Positions 1 through 10,408 are shown, counted from the stretch's first letter. The stretch is DNA of 64,000 nt from Shinella pollutisoli (GCF_024609765.1 NZ_JANFDG010000005.1:153949-217948), one strand, 5' to 3'. Made by a program: numbers and translations. The notes: a model not told the origin generated them from the letters alone.

Positions 1-2
1 AC

Positions 3-281
3 CGCGTGCTCTACCAGTTCCTGCTCAACAAGTGGTACTTCGACGAGCTCTACGACTTCCTGTTCGTCCGCCCGGCCAAGCGCCTCGGCCGCTTCCTCTG
101 GAAGAAGGGTGACGGCACGGTCATCGACGGCTTCGGCCCGAACGGCGTCGCCGCCCGCGTCATCGACGTTACCGGCCGCGTCGTCCGCCTGCAGACCGGC
201 TACCTCTACCACTATGCCTTCGCGATGCTGCTCGGGATTGCGGCACTCGTTACCTGGATGATGCTCGGGAGTTCGTTCTGA
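3..281 (+). CDS. nuoL: NADH-quinone oxidoreductase subunit L, C-terminal end (partial)
   Basis: Only the last 92 residues are in the window; the gene starts before base 1. The visible part contains the long amphipathic region ([19 protein letters not shown]) and the terminal membrane helix that end NuoL, the distal proton-pumping antiporter-like subunit of respiratory complex I in the inner membrane. The stop codon shares one base with the nuoM start (TGATG at 279-283), so the two are translationally coupled. The identification rests on this tail plus the nuoM-nuoN order that follows, which is the standard end of the 14-gene nuo operon. Confidence 0.93.
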   Translation, partial: RVLYQFLLNKWYFDELYDFLFVRPAKRLGRFLWKKGDGTVIDGFGPNGVAARVIDVTGRVVRLQTGYLYHYAFAMLLGIAALVTWMMLGSSF

Positions 282-1792
282 TGACCGATTGGCCCATTCT
301 TTCCGCGGTCACCTTCCTCCCGCTCGTCGGCGTGGTGCTGCTGCTTCTCACCCGTGAGGACAGCCCCTACGGCCGCCGCAACATCCTCAACGTCTCGCTT
401 TTGACGACGGTCTTCACCTTCGTCCTCTCGCTCTTCATCTGGATCGGCTTCGACAATTCGAACCCCGGCTTCCAGATGGTCGAGAAGGTCGACTGGCTCG
501 GCACCGGCATCTCCTATCATCTCGGCGTCGACGGCATCTCCATGCTGTTCGTCATCCTGTCGACCTTCCTGATGCCCTTCTGCGTGCTGGCGAGCTGGGA
601 GACGATCGGCAAGCGCCTCAAGGAATACATGATCGCCTTCCTGCTCCTGGAAGTGTTCATGGTCGGCGTCTTCGTCTCGCTCGACATCGTCCTCTTCTAC
701 GTCTTCTTCGAGGCGGGCCTGATCCCGATGTTCATCATCATCGGGGTGTGGGGCGGCAAGGACCGCGTCTACGCGTCCTACAAGTTCTTCCTCTACACGC
801 TGCTCGGCTCGGTGCTGATGCTGCTCGCCATCATGGCGATGTACTGGCAGGCCGGCACGACGGACATCACCGAGCTGCTCGTCTATTCGTTCCCGGCGCA
901 TATGCAGACCTGGCTGTGGCTCGCCTTCTTCGCCTCGTTCGCGGTGAAGATGCCGATGTGGCCGGTCCACACCTGGCTTCCGGACGCGCACGTGCAGGCG
1001 CCGACGGCGGGCTCCGTCATCCTGGCAGGCGTGCTTCTGAAGCTCGGCGGCTACGGCTTCGTGCGCTTCTCGCTCGCCATGTTCCCGCTGGCGTCGGACT
1101 ATTTCGCGCCCTTCGTCTTCGCGCTGTCGGTCATCGCCATCATCTACACCTCGCTGGTGGCGATGATGCAGGACGACATGAAGAAGCTGATCGCCTACTC
1201 GTCGGTCGCCCACATGGGCTACGTCACCATGGGCATCTTCGCGGCGAACGCTCAAGGGGTGCAGGGCGCGCTCTTCCAGATGCTCTCGCACGGCATCGTC
1301 TCCGGCGCGCTGTTCCTCTGCGTCGGCGTCGTCTACGACCGGCTGCACACCCGCGAGATCGCGGCCTATGGCGGCCTCGTCAACAACATGCCGAAATACG
1401 CCGTCGCCTTCATGGTCTTCACCATGGCGAATGTCGGCCTGCCGGGCACCTCCGGCTTCGTCGGCGAGATCATGACCCTGCTCGGCGCCTTCCGCGCCAA
1501 CACCTGGGTCGCGCTCTTCGCCACGACCGGCGTCATCCTGTCGGCCTCCTACGCGCTCTGGCTCTACCGCCGGATGATCTTCGGCGCGCTGGAGAAGGAG
1601 AGCCTCAAGGCGCTCCTCGACCTCTCGCCGCGTGAAAAGCTGATCCTCTATCCGATGGTGATCCTGACGATCTTCTTCGGCGTCTACCCTGCGCCGGTCT
1701 TCGACGCGACGGCGGCCTCCGTCGACGCGCTCCTCAACAATTACACCGCGGCTTTGCAGGCGGCGCAATCCGTAGCGCTTTCGGCGAACTGA
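281..1792 (+). CDS. nuoM: NADH-quinone oxidoreductase subunit M
   Basis: NuoM is one of the three antiporter-like, proton-pumping subunits of complex I in the inner membrane. The 503-residue length is normal and the protein is hydrophobic throughout (about 14 helices). Glu144 in [13 protein letters not shown] matches the essential glutamate of the family, and Lys223 in [17 protein letters not shown] is the conserved lysine of the broken helix region. The start ATG overlaps the nuoL stop by one base. The gene is followed by nuoN after 17 bases, as expected for the end of a nuo operon. Confidence 0.97.
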   Translation: MTDWPILSAVTFLPLVGVVLLLLTREDSPYGRRNILNVSLLTTVFTFVLSLFIWIGFDNSNPGFQMVEKVDWLGTGISYHLGVDGISMLFVILSTFLMPFCVLASWETIGKRLKEYMIAFLLLEVFMVGVFVSLDIVLFYVFFEAGLIPMFIIIGVWGGKDRVYASYKFFLYTLLGSVLMLLAIMAMYWQAGTTDITELLVYSFPAHMQTWLWLAFFASFAVKMPMWPVHTWLPDAHVQAPTAGSVILAGVLLKLGGYGFVRFSLAMFPLASDYFAPFVFALSVIAIIYTSLVAMMQDDMKKLIAYSSVAHMGYVTMGIFAANAQGVQGALFQMLSHGIVSGALFLCVGVVYDRLHTREIAAYGGLVNNMPKYAVAFMVFTMANVGLPGTSGFVGEIMTLLGAFRANTWVALFATTGVILSASYALWLYRRMIFGALEKESLKALLDLSPREKLILYPMVILTIFFGVYPAPVFDATAASVDALLNNYTAALQAAQSVALSAN

Positions 1793-1809
1793 CGACGGGA
1801 ACCCAAGAT

Positions 1810-3252
1810 ATGACCGCTGATACGATCCTTGCCAGCCTTCAGCTCTCGACGCCGGAGATCATCCTCGCCGTCGGCGCGCTGGTCCTGCTGATGATCGGTG
1901 TCTTCTCGGGCGAGCGTTCCGGGACCACCGTGACCGGGCTTGCCGTGGCGCTGCTCATCGTCGCGGGCCTCTGGCTGGTGACGGTGACGGGCGAGGGGGC
2001 CGCCTATGGCGGCGCCTTCCTGTCGGACCCCTTCGCCAAGTTCATGAAGGTGCTGTCGCTGATCGGCTCGATCACCGCGCTGGTGATGACGGTCGGCCAT
2101 GCCCGCACGGAGCAGCTCGACCGCTTCGAGTTCCCGGTGCTGATCGTGCTCGCCACGCTCGGCATGATGCTGATGATCTCGGCCAACGACCTGATCTCGC
2201 TCTATCTGTCGCTGGAGCTGCAGTCGCTGGCGCTCTACGTTGTCGCGGCGATCAACCGCGAGAGCCTGCGCTCGACGGAAGCGGGCCTGAAATACTTCGT
2301 CCTCGGCGCGCTCTCCTCGGGCATGCTGCTCTACGGCATGTCGCTGGTCTACGGCTTCACCGGCCATACCGGCTTCCACGAGATCGCCGCGGCGCTCTCG
2401 GCCGAGGGGCGCTCGCTCGGCCTCGTCTTCGGCCTGGTCTTCGTGCTCGCCGGCATCGCCTTCAAGATCTCGGCCGTGCCGTTCCACATGTGGACGCCGG
2501 ACGTCTACGAGGGTGCGCCGACGCCGGTGACGGCCTTCTTCTCGGGCGCACCGAAGGTCGCCGCCATGGCGATGATGGTGCGCATCGTCATCGAGGCCTT
2601 CGAGCCGATCGCCGTCGACTGGCAGCAGATCGTCGTCTTCATCTCCATCGCCTCCATGGTGCTGGGCGCCTTCGGCGCGATCGGCCAGCGCAACATCAAG
2701 CGCATGATGGCCTATTCGTCGATCGGCCACATGGGCTACGCGCTGGTCGGCCTCGCCTCCGGCTCCATGGCGGGCGTGCGCGGCGTCGTGCTCTACATGC
2801 TTGTCTACATGGTCATGACGCTCGGGGCGTTCGCCTGCATCCTCGCCATGCGGCGCAAGGAAGGCGGCAACGTCGAGAACATCGACGACCTCGCCGGCCT
2901 CTCCGCCACCAATCCCTTCATGGCGACGGCGATGACGGTGATCATGTTCTCGCTCGCCGGCATCCCGCCGCTCGGCGGCTTCTTCGCCAAGTACTTCGTC
3001 TTCATGGCGGCGATCGAGGCGCATCTCTACGCGCTCTCCGTCATCGGCGTGCTCGCCTCCGTCGTCGGCGCCTACTACTACCTGCGCGTCGTCAAGGTCA
3101 TGTGGTTCGACGAGGCGACGGACGAGTTCGCCCGCACCGCCGGCGAACTGAAGCTGGTCTTCGGCATCTCCGGCCTGTTCCTCGCCGGCTACGTGCTGAT
3201 CGGCGGGCCGATCGGCTCGGCCGCCGAAGCCGCGGCGCGGACCTTCTTTTGA
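1810..3252 (+). CDS. nuoN: NADH-quinone oxidoreductase subunit N
   Basis: The 480-residue, multi-span membrane protein is the third antiporter-like subunit of complex I. It carries the family signatures around [21 protein letters not shown] and the [18 protein letters not shown] segment shared with nuoL and nuoM. The stop codon overlaps the TTG start of the downstream biotin ligase gene, so birA and RNase J probably ride on the same long transcript. Length and order are typical for rhizobia. Confidence 0.97.
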   Translation: MTADTILASLQLSTPEIILAVGALVLLMIGVFSGERSGTTVTGLAVALLIVAGLWLVTVTGEGAAYGGAFLSDPFAKFMKVLSLIGSITALVMTVGHARTEQLDRFEFPVLIVLATLGMMLMISANDLISLYLSLELQSLALYVVAAINRESLRSTEAGLKYFVLGALSSGMLLYGMSLVYGFTGHTGFHEIAAALSAEGRSLGLVFGLVFVLAGIAFKISAVPFHMWTPDVYEGAPTPVTAFFSGAPKVAAMAMMVRIVIEAFEPIAVDWQQIVVFISIASMVLGAFGAIGQRNIKRMMAYSSIGHMGYALVGLASGSMAGVRGVVLYMLVYMVMTLGAFACILAMRRKEGGNVENIDDLAGLSATNPFMATAMTVIMFSLAGIPPLGGFFAKYFVFMAAIEAHLYALSVIGVLASVVGAYYYLRVVKVMWFDEATDEFARTAGELKLVFGISGLFLAGYVLIGGPIGSAAEAAARTFF

Positions 3253-4016
3253 GCGCGTCCGACAGCCGCCGCCGGGCGTCGCTCGACGACTTCCGGCACG
3301 AGGCGCTCGCCGAGGTGGGCTCCACCAACACGGAATGCCTGGAGCGCGCCCGCAAGGGCGCGCTTTCCGGTCTCTGGATCACCGCCCGCCGCCAGACGGT
3401 CGGCCGCGGCCGGCGCGGCCGGGCCTGGAGCTCGGAGCCCGGCAACCTCTATGCCTCGCTGCTCCTGATCGACCCGGCGCCGATGGACCGGCTCGGCTCG
3501 CTGCCGCTCGTCGTCGCGGTGGCGCTGCAGGCGGCGGTGAGCCGCGTCATGCCGCCGGGCGGCCCGCGCGTGCTCGTCAAGTGGCCGAACGATCTCCTGA
3601 TCGACGGCTGCAAGATCAGCGGCATCCTCGTGGAAGCCGAGGTGCTGCCGGACGGGCGGCAGGCGGTGGTGATCGGCTGCGGCGTCAACATCGCCACGGC
3701 CCCGGACGCCGGCCTCTACCCGATCGCGACGCTGCGGCAGTTCGGCGTCTCGGCCTCGCCGGAGGAGCTGTTCGCGCATCTCTTCGCCGAGATGGCCGAG
3801 GCGCTGTCGCTCTGGAACCGCGGCGACGGCGTGGCGGCAGTCATGGCGCGCTGGCGGGCGGTGGCGAGCGGGGTCGGCGAAAAGATCACCGTCAACCTGC
3901 CGGACCGCTCAATTTCCGGGCGTTTCGCCGGAATCGATGATACAGGTCTCCTGAGACTGGAGACCGGGGACGGCGGCGAGCGCCTGATCGCCGCCGGCGA
4001 CGTTTTCTTTGGATAG
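3249..4016 (+). CDS. birA: biotin--[acetyl-CoA-carboxylase] ligase
   Basis: The protein activates biotin with ATP and attaches it to the biotin carrier protein AccB (encoded at 45980-46447) and other biotin enzymes in the cytosol. Motifs are GSTNTE near residue 25, the biotinyl-AMP loop GRGRRGRAW near residue 52, and KWPND near residue 113. The 255 residues contain only the catalytic and C-terminal domains; there is no N-terminal helix-turn-helix, so this is a monofunctional ligase and not a biotin-operon repressor as in E. coli. I chose the TTG at 3249 because it overlaps the nuoN stop (TTTTGA) and gives the normal family length; no ATG is available near the right place. Confidence 0.9.
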   Translation: MSASDSRRRASLDDFRHEALAEVGSTNTECLERARKGALSGLWITARRQTVGRGRRGRAWSSEPGNLYASLLLIDPAPMDRLGSLPLVVAVALQAAVSRVMPPGGPRVLVKWPNDLLIDGCKISGILVEAEVLPDGRQAVVIGCGVNIATAPDAGLYPIATLRQFGVSASPEELFAHLFAEMAEALSLWNRGDGVAAVMARWRAVASGVGEKITVNLPDRSISGRFAGIDDTGLLRLETGDGGERLIAAGDVFFG

Positions 4017-4023
4017 GACGATA

Positions 4024-5691
4024 ATGACCACGCAAGACGAACTCGTGTTCCTGCCGCTCGGCGGCGTCGGCGAAATCGGCATGAATCTGGCGCTCTACGG
4101 CTACGGGCCGAAGGGCAAGCGCCAGTGGATCATGGTCGATTGCGGCGTCACCTTTCCCGGCCCGGAGCTGCCGGGCGTCGACCTGGTGCTGCCGGACATC
4201 CGCTTCCTCGCCGAGGAGCGGAAGAACCTGAAGGGCATCGTCATCACCCATGCGCACGAGGACCACTACGGCGCGCTGAACGAGCTGTGGCCCGGCCTCA
4301 ACGTGCCGGTCTACGCCTCGCCGTTCACCGCCGGCATGCTGGAGGCCAAGCGCGACTACGAGAGGAGCCGCACCGAGATCCCGGTGACGATCTTCAAGCA
4401 GGGCGACCGCATCAACCTCGGCCCCTTCGAGATCGAGGCGATCGGCGTCAACCACTCGATCCCCGAGCCGATGGCGCTCGCCATCCGCACGCCGCTCGGC
4501 ACCGTCGTCCACACCGGCGACTGGAAGATCGACCTCGACCCCTCGCTCGGGCCGCTCACCGACGAGACCCGCTTCCGCAAGCTCGGCGACGAGGGCGTGC
4601 TGGCGCTGATCTGCGACAGCACCAACGCGGTGCGCGACGGCGTCTCGCCGTCCGAGCGCGACGTCTCGGAAAGCCTGCGCCGCATCATCGAATCGGCCGA
4701 GGGCAGGGTGGGCATCACCACCTTCTCCTCCAATGTCGGCCGTATCCGCTCCATCGCCCGCGCGGCGGAGGCTGCCGGCCGCGAGGTGCTGCTGCTCGGC
4801 TCCTCGATGAAGCGCGTGACGGACGTCGCCCGCGACATCGGCCTGATGGACGGCATCAAGCCCTTCATCGCCGAGGACGAGTTCGGCTACATCCCGCGCG
4901 ACAAGGTCGTGGTCATCCTCACCGGCAGCCAGGGCGAGCCGCGTGCTGCACTCGCCAAGATCGCCCGCGACGAGATGCGCAACGTCGCCTTCTCCGACGG
5001 CGACACGATCATCTTCTCCTCGCGCGCCATTCCCGGCAACGAGAAGGCGATCAACGACATCAAGAACGGCCTGGTCGAGCAGGGCATCCATATCATCACC
5101 GATAGCGAGGCGCTGGTGCACGTCTCCGGCCATCCGCGCCGCCACGAGCTGCAGCAGATGTACGGCTGGACGCGGCCGAAGATCCTCGTGCCGGTGCACG
5201 GCGAGGCGGCGCACCTGACGGCGCAGGCCGAGCTTGCCGAGCAGTCCGGCATCGCCCAGGTGCCGCGCGTGCGCAACGGCGACATCCTGCGGCTCGCCCC
5301 CGGCGCGCCGGAGGTGGTCGGCGAGGCGCCGCACGGCCGCATCTTCAAGGACGGCAACCTGATCGGCGACTATGACGAGATGGGCATCGGCGACCGCCGC
5401 AAGCTCGCCTTCGTCGGCCATGTCGCCGTGTCGATCCTGCTCGACGGCCGCTACGACTTCGTCGGCGATCCCGAGGTGGAGCCCTTCGGCCTGCCGCAGT
5501 TCGACGACGAGGGCGAGGATATGGGCGATACGCTCTACGACGCGGTGCTCGGCGCCGTCGAGAGCATCCCGCGCGCCCGCCGCAAGGACCTCGGCATGGT
5601 GCGCGAGGCCGTGCGTCGCGCCGTCCGCTCCACCGCCAACGAGATCTGGGGCAAGAAGCCCGTCGTCACGGTGTTCCTGACGAAGGTGTGA
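4024..5691 (+). CDS. rnj: ribonuclease J
   Basis: This is a metallo-beta-lactamase/beta-CASP ribonuclease of 555 residues, with endonuclease and 5'-3' exonuclease activity in RNA maturation and decay in this family. The metal-binding signature THAHEDHYGA lies at residues 75-84, and later family motifs include VHTGDWKID, ILTGSQGEPRAAL and VSGHPRRHELQ. It starts 7 bases after the birA stop; the upstream in-frame TTG at 4009 would overlap birA, and I prefer ATG 4024 because MTTQDELVFLPLGG is the usual family start. Its presence beside RNase E (49752) and RNase R (23775) shows a mixed RNA-decay machinery, as is usual in alphaproteobacteria. Confidence 0.95.
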   Translation: MTTQDELVFLPLGGVGEIGMNLALYGYGPKGKRQWIMVDCGVTFPGPELPGVDLVLPDIRFLAEERKNLKGIVITHAHEDHYGALNELWPGLNVPVYASPFTAGMLEAKRDYERSRTEIPVTIFKQGDRINLGPFEIEAIGVNHSIPEPMALAIRTPLGTVVHTGDWKIDLDPSLGPLTDETRFRKLGDEGVLALICDSTNAVRDGVSPSERDVSESLRRIIESAEGRVGITTFSSNVGRIRSIARAAEAAGREVLLLGSSMKRVTDVARDIGLMDGIKPFIAEDEFGYIPRDKVVVILTGSQGEPRAALAKIARDEMRNVAFSDGDTIIFSSRAIPGNEKAINDIKNGLVEQGIHIITDSEALVHVSGHPRRHELQQMYGWTRPKILVPVHGEAAHLTAQAELAEQSGIAQVPRVRNGDILRLAPGAPEVVGEAPHGRIFKDGNLIGDYDEMGIGDRRKLAFVGHVAVSILLDGRYDFVGDPEVEPFGLPQFDDEGEDMGDTLYDAVLGAVESIPRARRKDLGMVREAVRRAVRSTANEIWGKKPVVTVFLTKV

Positions 5692-5747
5692 CGGCACGCC
5701 GCCCCGGCCGCATTTGAACGCTGCGGCCGGACGTCGTAGAAGACGGT

Positions 5748-5901
5748 GCTCTAGATTCAAAGAATGAGCGCGTCCGTACGGACGCACCGCGCTCCAGAGC
5801 ATTTCCGGCGAAAGCGCGAAGCGGTTTTGCGTCCGGAAATGCGTGAAAAAAGAGAGGTGGAGCGTTTTCGAGTTCCGAGCAAAAAACGGAAGCGCTCTAG
5901 A
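5748..5901. repeat. composite palindromic intergenic mosaic element bounded by GCTCTAGA
   Basis: This stretch between rnj and the DUF1467 gene consists of several adjoining palindromes: GCGTCCGTACGGACGC (a perfect dyad at about 5769-5784), a member of the dispersed family A palindrome at about 5797-5845 (ATTTCCGG...CCGGAAAT around GCGAAGCGGTTTTGCG), and a third inverted structure containing GAGCGTTTTCGAG and CGGAAGCGCTC. The whole is bounded on both sides by the same octamer GCTCTAGA (5748-5755 and 5894-5901). This resembles the rhizobial intergenic mosaic elements in organisation. No coding sequence is credible inside it. Confidence 0.7.
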
Positions 5902-5912
5902 AGGACCGGTCC

Positions 5913-6182
5913 ATGCAGTGGTTTTCCTTTCTCGCCGTCTACTTCATCGTCTGGTGGCTGACGCTCTTCCTCGTCCTGCCGTTCGGCCTGAAGACGCAAG
6001 GCGAGGCGCAGGAGGTGGTGCCCGGCACCGTGGAAAGCGCGCCCGCGCGGTTCCGCGGCCGCCGCGTCCTGTTCTGGACGACGCTCGTCTCCGCGCTCAT
6101 CTACGGCGCGTGGTACGTGCTGTCCGTGCGCTTCGGCTACGGCATCGACGCGATCCCGCAATTCTTTCCCGAGTTCCGGTAG
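5913..6182 (+). CDS. DUF1467 family membrane protein
   Basis: A small protein of 89 residues with two predicted membrane helices (about residues 4-24 and 52-72) joined by a charged loop, ending in a short C-terminal tail. The start MQWFSFLAVYFIVWW, the FGLKTQG motif and the position between rnj and proS match the alphaproteobacterial DUF1467 family. Its function is not known. The small size, membrane location and conserved neighbourhood suggest an envelope accessory role, but nothing in the sequence shows a reaction. It sits immediately downstream of a palindromic mosaic. Confidence 0.85.
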   Translation: MQWFSFLAVYFIVWWLTLFLVLPFGLKTQGEAQEVVPGTVESAPARFRGRRVLFWTTLVSALIYGAWYVLSVRFGYGIDAIPQFFPEFR

Positions 6183-6455
6183 GCCGCCGCCGCCACAATG
6201 GTTAACGGTGCGGACGGCGGCGGAGGCAAGCCATTCCGCCGTTTCCACGCATGCCGGAATAACCTTCCCGCGCGCTCTCCGCGATTCGTCGCCGTCCGGA
6301 AGCGCGCGGAACATCCGCGTCCGGTATCCGCACGGTCGTGCCGGGGAGAGGGTCTTGTCCGTGAGGCGGAATGTCGCAGCCGCCCGCTGATGCGCGGCTT
6401 TGACGCATGGACTTTGCCGGAGGCGCGTCCGTAACGGGATCGATTTGGGAAAGGC

Positions 6456-6485
6456 AAAAAAAAACAAGGCTGAAAGCCTTGTTTT
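6456..6485 (-). terminator. strong rho-independent terminator of the minus-strand sRNA
   Basis: Perfect 11-bp inverted repeat (6461-6471 with 6475-6485) with a GAA loop. The minus strand continues into nine U residues, a textbook intrinsic terminator. The plus strand has only a four-base T-run, so it may work weakly in both directions. Confidence 0.85.
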
Positions 6486-6606
6486 GCAGGTATCGCGTGA
6501 TCCTTATCCGTTTCCGGCGGCAGCGGCAGAAGCGCGCCTAAGATCTGATCCTCCCAAGACTTGACCGCGAGAATGGCAAGAATTTGTGCTCCCTGCCTCT
6601 TTTGTG
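6456..6606 (-). ncRNA. candidate trans-acting sRNA, alpha-r9 (Smr9C) type
   Basis: A minus-strand transcript of about 150 nt is predicted. Reading the minus strand, GATGAC (6636-6641) and CTACTT (6613-6618) are spaced by 17 bases and resemble the rhizobial sRNA promoter CTTGAC-N17-CTATAT. The 3' end is a strong intrinsic terminator: an 11-bp stem (AAAACAAGGCT arms, 6461-6485) followed by nine U residues (A-run at 6456-6464). From memory, the alpha-r9 sRNA of Sinorhizobium meliloti lies in the intergenic region next to proS, is about 149 nt long and runs opposite to proS; position, strand and length all fit. The family assignment has not been checked by alignment. Confidence 0.6.
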
Positions 6607-6683
6607 ACCCGAAAGTAGCCCAAAGACCGGGCGTTGTCATCCGCTTTTTTGCAAATTTACTACAGTGGAATAAAATTTTTTCG

Positions 6684-6711
6684 TTGACAGGGCGGCCGCA
6701 AATTTTGTTAT
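6684..6711 (+). promoter_or_regulatory. possible sigma-70 promoter for proS
   Basis: A perfect TTGACA lies at 6684-6689, in an AT-rich stretch that contrasts with the surrounding GC-rich DNA, followed after 16 bases by a weak TGTTAT. It would give a leader of about 155 bases before the proS ATG. The rest of 6183-6870 holds the sRNA described above and no credible coding sequence. Confidence 0.4.
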
Positions 6712-6870
6712 TGACTGCCCCGCTTTTCGGCCGCCGCCGCGGGCTGCGCCGAAGCGGTGCTGCCGGGTTCCCTTCCTTCGGCGAAGCGTTTATGAACGCG
6801 GGGAAATCAACGTCGATCCGCCCGATTCCCCTTGGGGGAACAGAGCGGACAGGTCATTCCGGAACCCCTC

Positions 6871-8199
6871 ATGCGCCTTTCCCGCTTCTTCCTGCCCATC
6901 CTCAAGGAAAATCCCAAGGAGGCCGAGATCGTCTCCCACCGGCTGATGCTGCGTGCGGGCATGATCAAGCAGCAGTCGGCGGGCATCTACACCTGGCTGC
7001 CGCTCGGCAAGCGCGTCCTCGACAAGGTCAACGCCATCATCCGCGAGGAGCAGAACCGCTCCGGCGCCATCGAGCTCTTGATGCCGACGCTGCAGTCGGC
7101 CGAGCTCTGGCAGGAAAGCGGCCGCTACGACGCCTACGGCAAGGAGATGCTGCGCATCAAGGACCGGCAGGACCGGCCGATGCTCTACGGCCCGACCAAC
7201 GAGGAGATGATCACCGACGTCTTCCGTTCCTTCGTCAAGTCCTACAAGGACCTGCCGCTCAACCTCTACCACATCCAGCTGAAGTTCCGCGACGAGATCC
7301 GCCCGCGCTTCGGCACCATGCGCTCGCGCGAGTTCCTGATGAAGGACGCCTATTCCTTCGATCTCGACCGGGAAGGGGCCGAGCACGCCTATAACCGCAT
7401 GTTCGCCGCCTATCTGCGCACCTTCTCGCGCATGGGTCTGCGCGCCATCCCGATGCGCGCCGACACCGGCCCGATCGGCGGCAACCTCAGCCACGAGTTC
7501 ATCATCCTCGCCGACACCGGCGAATCGGAGGTGTTCTGCCACAAGGACTTCCTCGATTTCGACATCCCCGCCGAGGATACCGATTTCGACGACGTCGCGG
7601 GGCTGCGCGCCATCTTCGACAAGTGGACCTCGCGCTATGCCGCGACCTCCGAGATGCACGACGCGGCCGCCTTCGAGGCCGTTCCCGAAGAAGAGCGCGT
7701 TTCGGCGCGCGGCATCGAGGTCGGCCACATCTTCTATTTCGGCACGAAATATTCCGAAGCCATGGGCGCCAAGGTGCAGGGGCCGGACGGCAAGGAGCAC
7801 ATCGTCCACATGGGCTCCTACGGCATCGGCCCGACGCGCCTCGTTCCCGCCATCATCGAGGCCTCCCATGACGAGAACGGCATCGTCTGGCCGAAGGCCG
7901 TCGCTCCCTTCGAGGCGATCGTCGTCAACATGAAGGCGGGCGACGCCGCCTGCGACGCGGCCTGCGAGACGATCTACGCGGCGCTTGCGAAGGCCGGCGT
8001 CGACACGCTCTACGACGACACCGACGAGCGGGCGGGCGCCAAGTTCGCGACCGCCGACCTCATCGGCGCGCCGGTGCAGGTGATCGCCGGCCCGCGCGCG
8101 GTGGGCAACGGCGAGGTCGAGATCAAGGACCGCAAGACCGGCGCGCGCGAGACGCTGACCATCGAGGCGGCGATCAACCGCCTGACGGCGGCGGACTGA
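6871..8199 (+). CDS. proS: prolyl-tRNA synthetase (short alphaproteobacterial form)
   Basis: Class II aminoacyl-tRNA synthetase that charges tRNA-Pro in the cytosol. At 442 residues it has the catalytic core (motif 2 around [25 protein letters not shown]; motif 3 [10 protein letters not shown]) and the anticodon-binding domain, but lacks the roughly 180-residue editing (INS) domain present in E. coli ProS; this shorter form is known from alphaproteobacteria, where free-standing editing proteins can compensate. I chose ATG 6871 ([10 protein letters not shown]) and not the in-frame codon at 6832, because homologues begin with this motif. It heads the proS-lolC-lolD block. Confidence 0.96.
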   Translation: MRLSRFFLPILKENPKEAEIVSHRLMLRAGMIKQQSAGIYTWLPLGKRVLDKVNAIIREEQNRSGAIELLMPTLQSAELWQESGRYDAYGKEMLRIKDRQDRPMLYGPTNEEMITDVFRSFVKSYKDLPLNLYHIQLKFRDEIRPRFGTMRSREFLMKDAYSFDLDREGAEHAYNRMFAAYLRTFSRMGLRAIPMRADTGPIGGNLSHEFIILADTGESEVFCHKDFLDFDIPAEDTDFDDVAGLRAIFDKWTSRYAATSEMHDAAAFEAVPEEERVSARGIEVGHIFYFGTKYSEAMGAKVQGPDGKEHIVHMGSYGIGPTRLVPAIIEASHDENGIVWPKAVAPFEAIVVNMKAGDAACDAACETIYAALAKAGVDTLYDDTDERAGAKFATADLIGAPVQVIAGPRAVGNGEVEIKDRKTGARETLTIEAAINRLTAAD

Positions 8200-8243
8200 A
8201 CGGAAGCCGGGCAACGCTAGGACTGTCGCATATGGTCAAGACA

Positions 8244-8362
8244 CCCCCTCATCCGGCTCTTCGGGCCAGCTTCTCCCCCGCGGGGAGAAGGGGACATGAG
8301 GCGCCGGCTGTCTTCCCTTTCTCCCCGCCGGGGAGAAGGTGCCGGCAGGCGGATGAGGGGGG
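8244..8362. repeat. family B palindromic intergenic repeat pair
   Basis: Two copies of the CCCCTCATCCGGC...TTCTCCCCGC...GGGGAGAAGG module lie head to head here, starting at 8244 and ending at 8362, so that the outer ends (CCCCTCATCCG and CGGATGAGGGG) are inverted. Each module has an inner palindrome (TTCTCCCC/GGGGAGAA). The right half lies in frame with lolC and creates a spurious N-terminal extension of that reading frame. Confidence 0.85.
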
Positions 8363-8397
8363 CATGCCGCATGGTCCCCGCGCAACGGGGAAAAACC

Positions 8398-9705
8398 ATG
8401 GCTGACGCAGCGAACGGCGATGCCGCGACCACCTTGCAGGCCCAGCCGAAGAGCCGGCCCTTCTCCGCCTTCGAGCGGATGGTCGCCTGGCGCTATCTCC
8501 GCTCGCGGCGCAAGGAGGCGTTCATCTCGGTGATCGCCGGCTTCTCCTTCATCGGCATCATGCTGGGGGTCGCGACCCTCATCATCGTCATGGCGGTGAT
8601 GAACGGCTTCCGCACGGAGCTCATCTCCCGCATCCTCGGCATCAACGGCCACATGATCATCCAGGCGATCGACGCGCCGCTCAACGACTATGCCGAGCTC
8701 TCCGAGCGCCTCTCGGCGGTCGCCGGCGTCACGCTGGCGATCCCGCTGGTGGAAGGCCAGACGCTCGCCTCGGGGGCGGCGGGCGCCGGCACCGGCGCGC
8801 TGGTGCGCGGCATCCGCGCCGACGACCTCGCCCGGCTGAAGACCGTCTCCGACCATATCAAGGAGGGCGACCTGGTCGGCTTCGCCTCCGGCAGCGGCGT
8901 CGCCATCGGCGCGCGCATGGCCGAGCAGCTCGGCATCGGCGCGGGCGGCCAGATCACGCTCGTCGCCCCCGAAGGCGATGTGACCCCGCTCGGCGTCAAC
9001 CCGCGGGTGAAGACCTATACCGTCTCCGCCGTCTTCGAGATCGGCATGTCGGAATACGACGCCTCGATCATCTACATGCCGCTGGAGGAGGCCCAGCTCT
9101 ATTTCAACAGCGAGGGCATCGTCCAGTCGATCGAGCTCTTCGTCTCCAATCCGGACGCGGTCGACGACCTGCGCCAGCCGATCGAGGCGGCGGCCGAGCG
9201 GCAGATCTTCGTCACCGACTGGCGCCAGCGCAACCGCACCTTCTTCTCGGCGCTGGAGGTGGAGCGCAACGTCATGTTCATGATCCTGACGCTGATCGTG
9301 CTCGTCGCGGCCCTCAACATCATCTCCGGCCTGATCATGCTGGTGAAGGACAAGGGCAGCGACATCGCCATCCTGCGCACCATGGGCGCGACGTCGGGGG
9401 CGATCATGCGCATCTTCTTCATGACGGGCGCGGCGATCGGCACGGTCGGCACGTTCGCCGGCGTGCTTCTCGGCGTCGTCGTCTGCCTCAACGTCGAATC
9501 GATCCGCCAGTTCTTCTCCTGGATCTCCGGCACGACGCTGTTCAACCCGGAGCTCTATTTCCTGAGCCAGCTCCCCGCCGACATGAATGCCGGCGAGACG
9601 GTCTCCGTCATCGTCATGGCGCTGGCGCTCTCCTTCCTTGCGACGATCTTCCCGGCCTGGCGTGCGTCCAGGCTCGATCCGGTCCAGGCCCTGCGTTACG
9701 AATAG
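8398..9705 (+). CDS. lolC: lipoprotein-releasing ABC transporter permease, LolC/LolE family
   Basis: Inner-membrane permease of the Lol system, which extracts outer-membrane lipoproteins from the inner membrane and hands them to the chaperone LolA. The 435 residues show the FtsX-like layout: one N-terminal helix (about residues 38-62), a large periplasmic MacB-type domain, and three C-terminal helices (about 290-320, 335-365 and 395-420), with the family motifs [19 protein letters not shown] at the N-terminus and [12 protein letters not shown] at the end. Only one permease gene precedes lolD here, so it probably works as a homodimer, unlike the E. coli LolC/LolE pair. ATG 8398 avoids the repeat-derived extension. 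lolD follows after 13 bases. Confidence 0.93.
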   Translation: MADAANGDAATTLQAQPKSRPFSAFERMVAWRYLRSRRKEAFISVIAGFSFIGIMLGVATLIIVMAVMNGFRTELISRILGINGHMIIQAIDAPLNDYAELSERLSAVAGVTLAIPLVEGQTLASGAAGAGTGALVRGIRADDLARLKTVSDHIKEGDLVGFASGSGVAIGARMAEQLGIGAGGQITLVAPEGDVTPLGVNPRVKTYTVSAVFEIGMSEYDASIIYMPLEEAQLYFNSEGIVQSIELFVSNPDAVDDLRQPIEAAAERQIFVTDWRQRNRTFFSALEVERNVMFMILTLIVLVAALNIISGLIMLVKDKGSDIAILRTMGATSGAIMRIFFMTGAAIGTVGTFAGVLLGVVVCLNVESIRQFFSWISGTTLFNPELYFLSQLPADMNAGETVSVIVMALALSFLATIFPAWRASRLDPVQALRYE

Positions 9706-9718
9706 GAACGAGCACCGC

Positions 9719-10405
9719 ATGAGCGCGCGCGTCGCACTAGAGCTTGCCGGCATCGAACGGCACTACGGGCAGGGCGATACCCTGCTGACGATCCTGAAGG
9801 GCGTCGACTTCACGCTGAAGCGCGGCGAGACCGTGGCGCTCGTCGCCCCGTCCGGCACCGGCAAGTCGACGCTCCTGCACATCGCCGGCCTGCTGGAGCA
9901 TCCGGACGCCGGCGAGGTGATCGTCAACGGCCACGCCTGCCAGGGCCTGTCCGACGACGAGCGCACGGCGATCCGCCGCGGCGAGATCGGCTTCGTCTAC
10001 CAGTTCCACCACCTGCTGCCGGAATTCAGCGCGCTGGAAAACATCATGATGCCGCAGCTGATCGCCGGCCTCTCCAGGGCCGAGGCGCGCGAGCGCGCCG
10101 CCCAGCTCCTCGACTACATGCGCATCGGCCACCGCGCCGACCATCGCCCCTCCGAGCTTTCCGGCGGCGAGCAGCAGCGCGTCGCCATCGCCCGGGCCGT
10201 CGCCAACGCGCCGCTGGTGCTGCTTGCCGACGAGCCGACCGGCAACCTCGACCCGGAGACCGCCGGCTACGTCTTCGAGGCGCTGGAGGCGCTCGCCCGC
10301 CAGTCCGGCCTCGCCGCGCTGATCGCCACCCACAACCACGAGCTCGCCGGCCTCATGGACCGCCGCGTGACGATCGAGGACGGCCGCATCCGCGAGCTTG
10401 CCTGA
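9719..10405 (+). CDS. lolD: lipoprotein-releasing ABC transporter ATPase LolD
   Basis: ATP-binding subunit of the Lol transporter, acting at the cytosolic face of the inner membrane with the permease encoded just upstream. Walker A is APSGTGKST (about residues 42-50), the signature is [14 protein letters not shown] and Walker B is [12 protein letters not shown]; the His switch lies in IATHNHELA. The 228 residues are normal for LolD. The first glycine of the Walker A is alanine, a variation that does not touch the catalytic GKST. Start ATG 9719 lies 13 bases after lolC. Confidence 0.95.
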   Translation: MSARVALELAGIERHYGQGDTLLTILKGVDFTLKRGETVALVAPSGTGKSTLLHIAGLLEHPDAGEVIVNGHACQGLSDDERTAIRRGEIGFVYQFHHLLPEFSALENIMMPQLIAGLSRAEARERAAQLLDYMRIGHRADHRPSELSGGEQQRVAIARAVANAPLVLLADEPTGNLDPETAGYVFEALEALARQSGLAALIATHNHELAGLMDRRVTIEDGRIRELA

Positions 10406-10408
10406 CGG

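Noticed and set aside
4009..4023. TTG start for rnj at 4009
   Set aside because: It would overlap birA and add MDRTI, which is not part of the usual RNase J start.
6137..6640. A 167-codon minus-strand frame overlapping the DUF1467 end and the sRNA region
   Set aside because: It crosses a strong intrinsic terminator, lacks a ribosome-binding site and has no coding-like composition.
8296..8397. N-terminal extension of lolC
   Set aside because: It reads through the family B palindrome (GRR, RRGEG-type residues). ATG 8398 gives the normal length and start.
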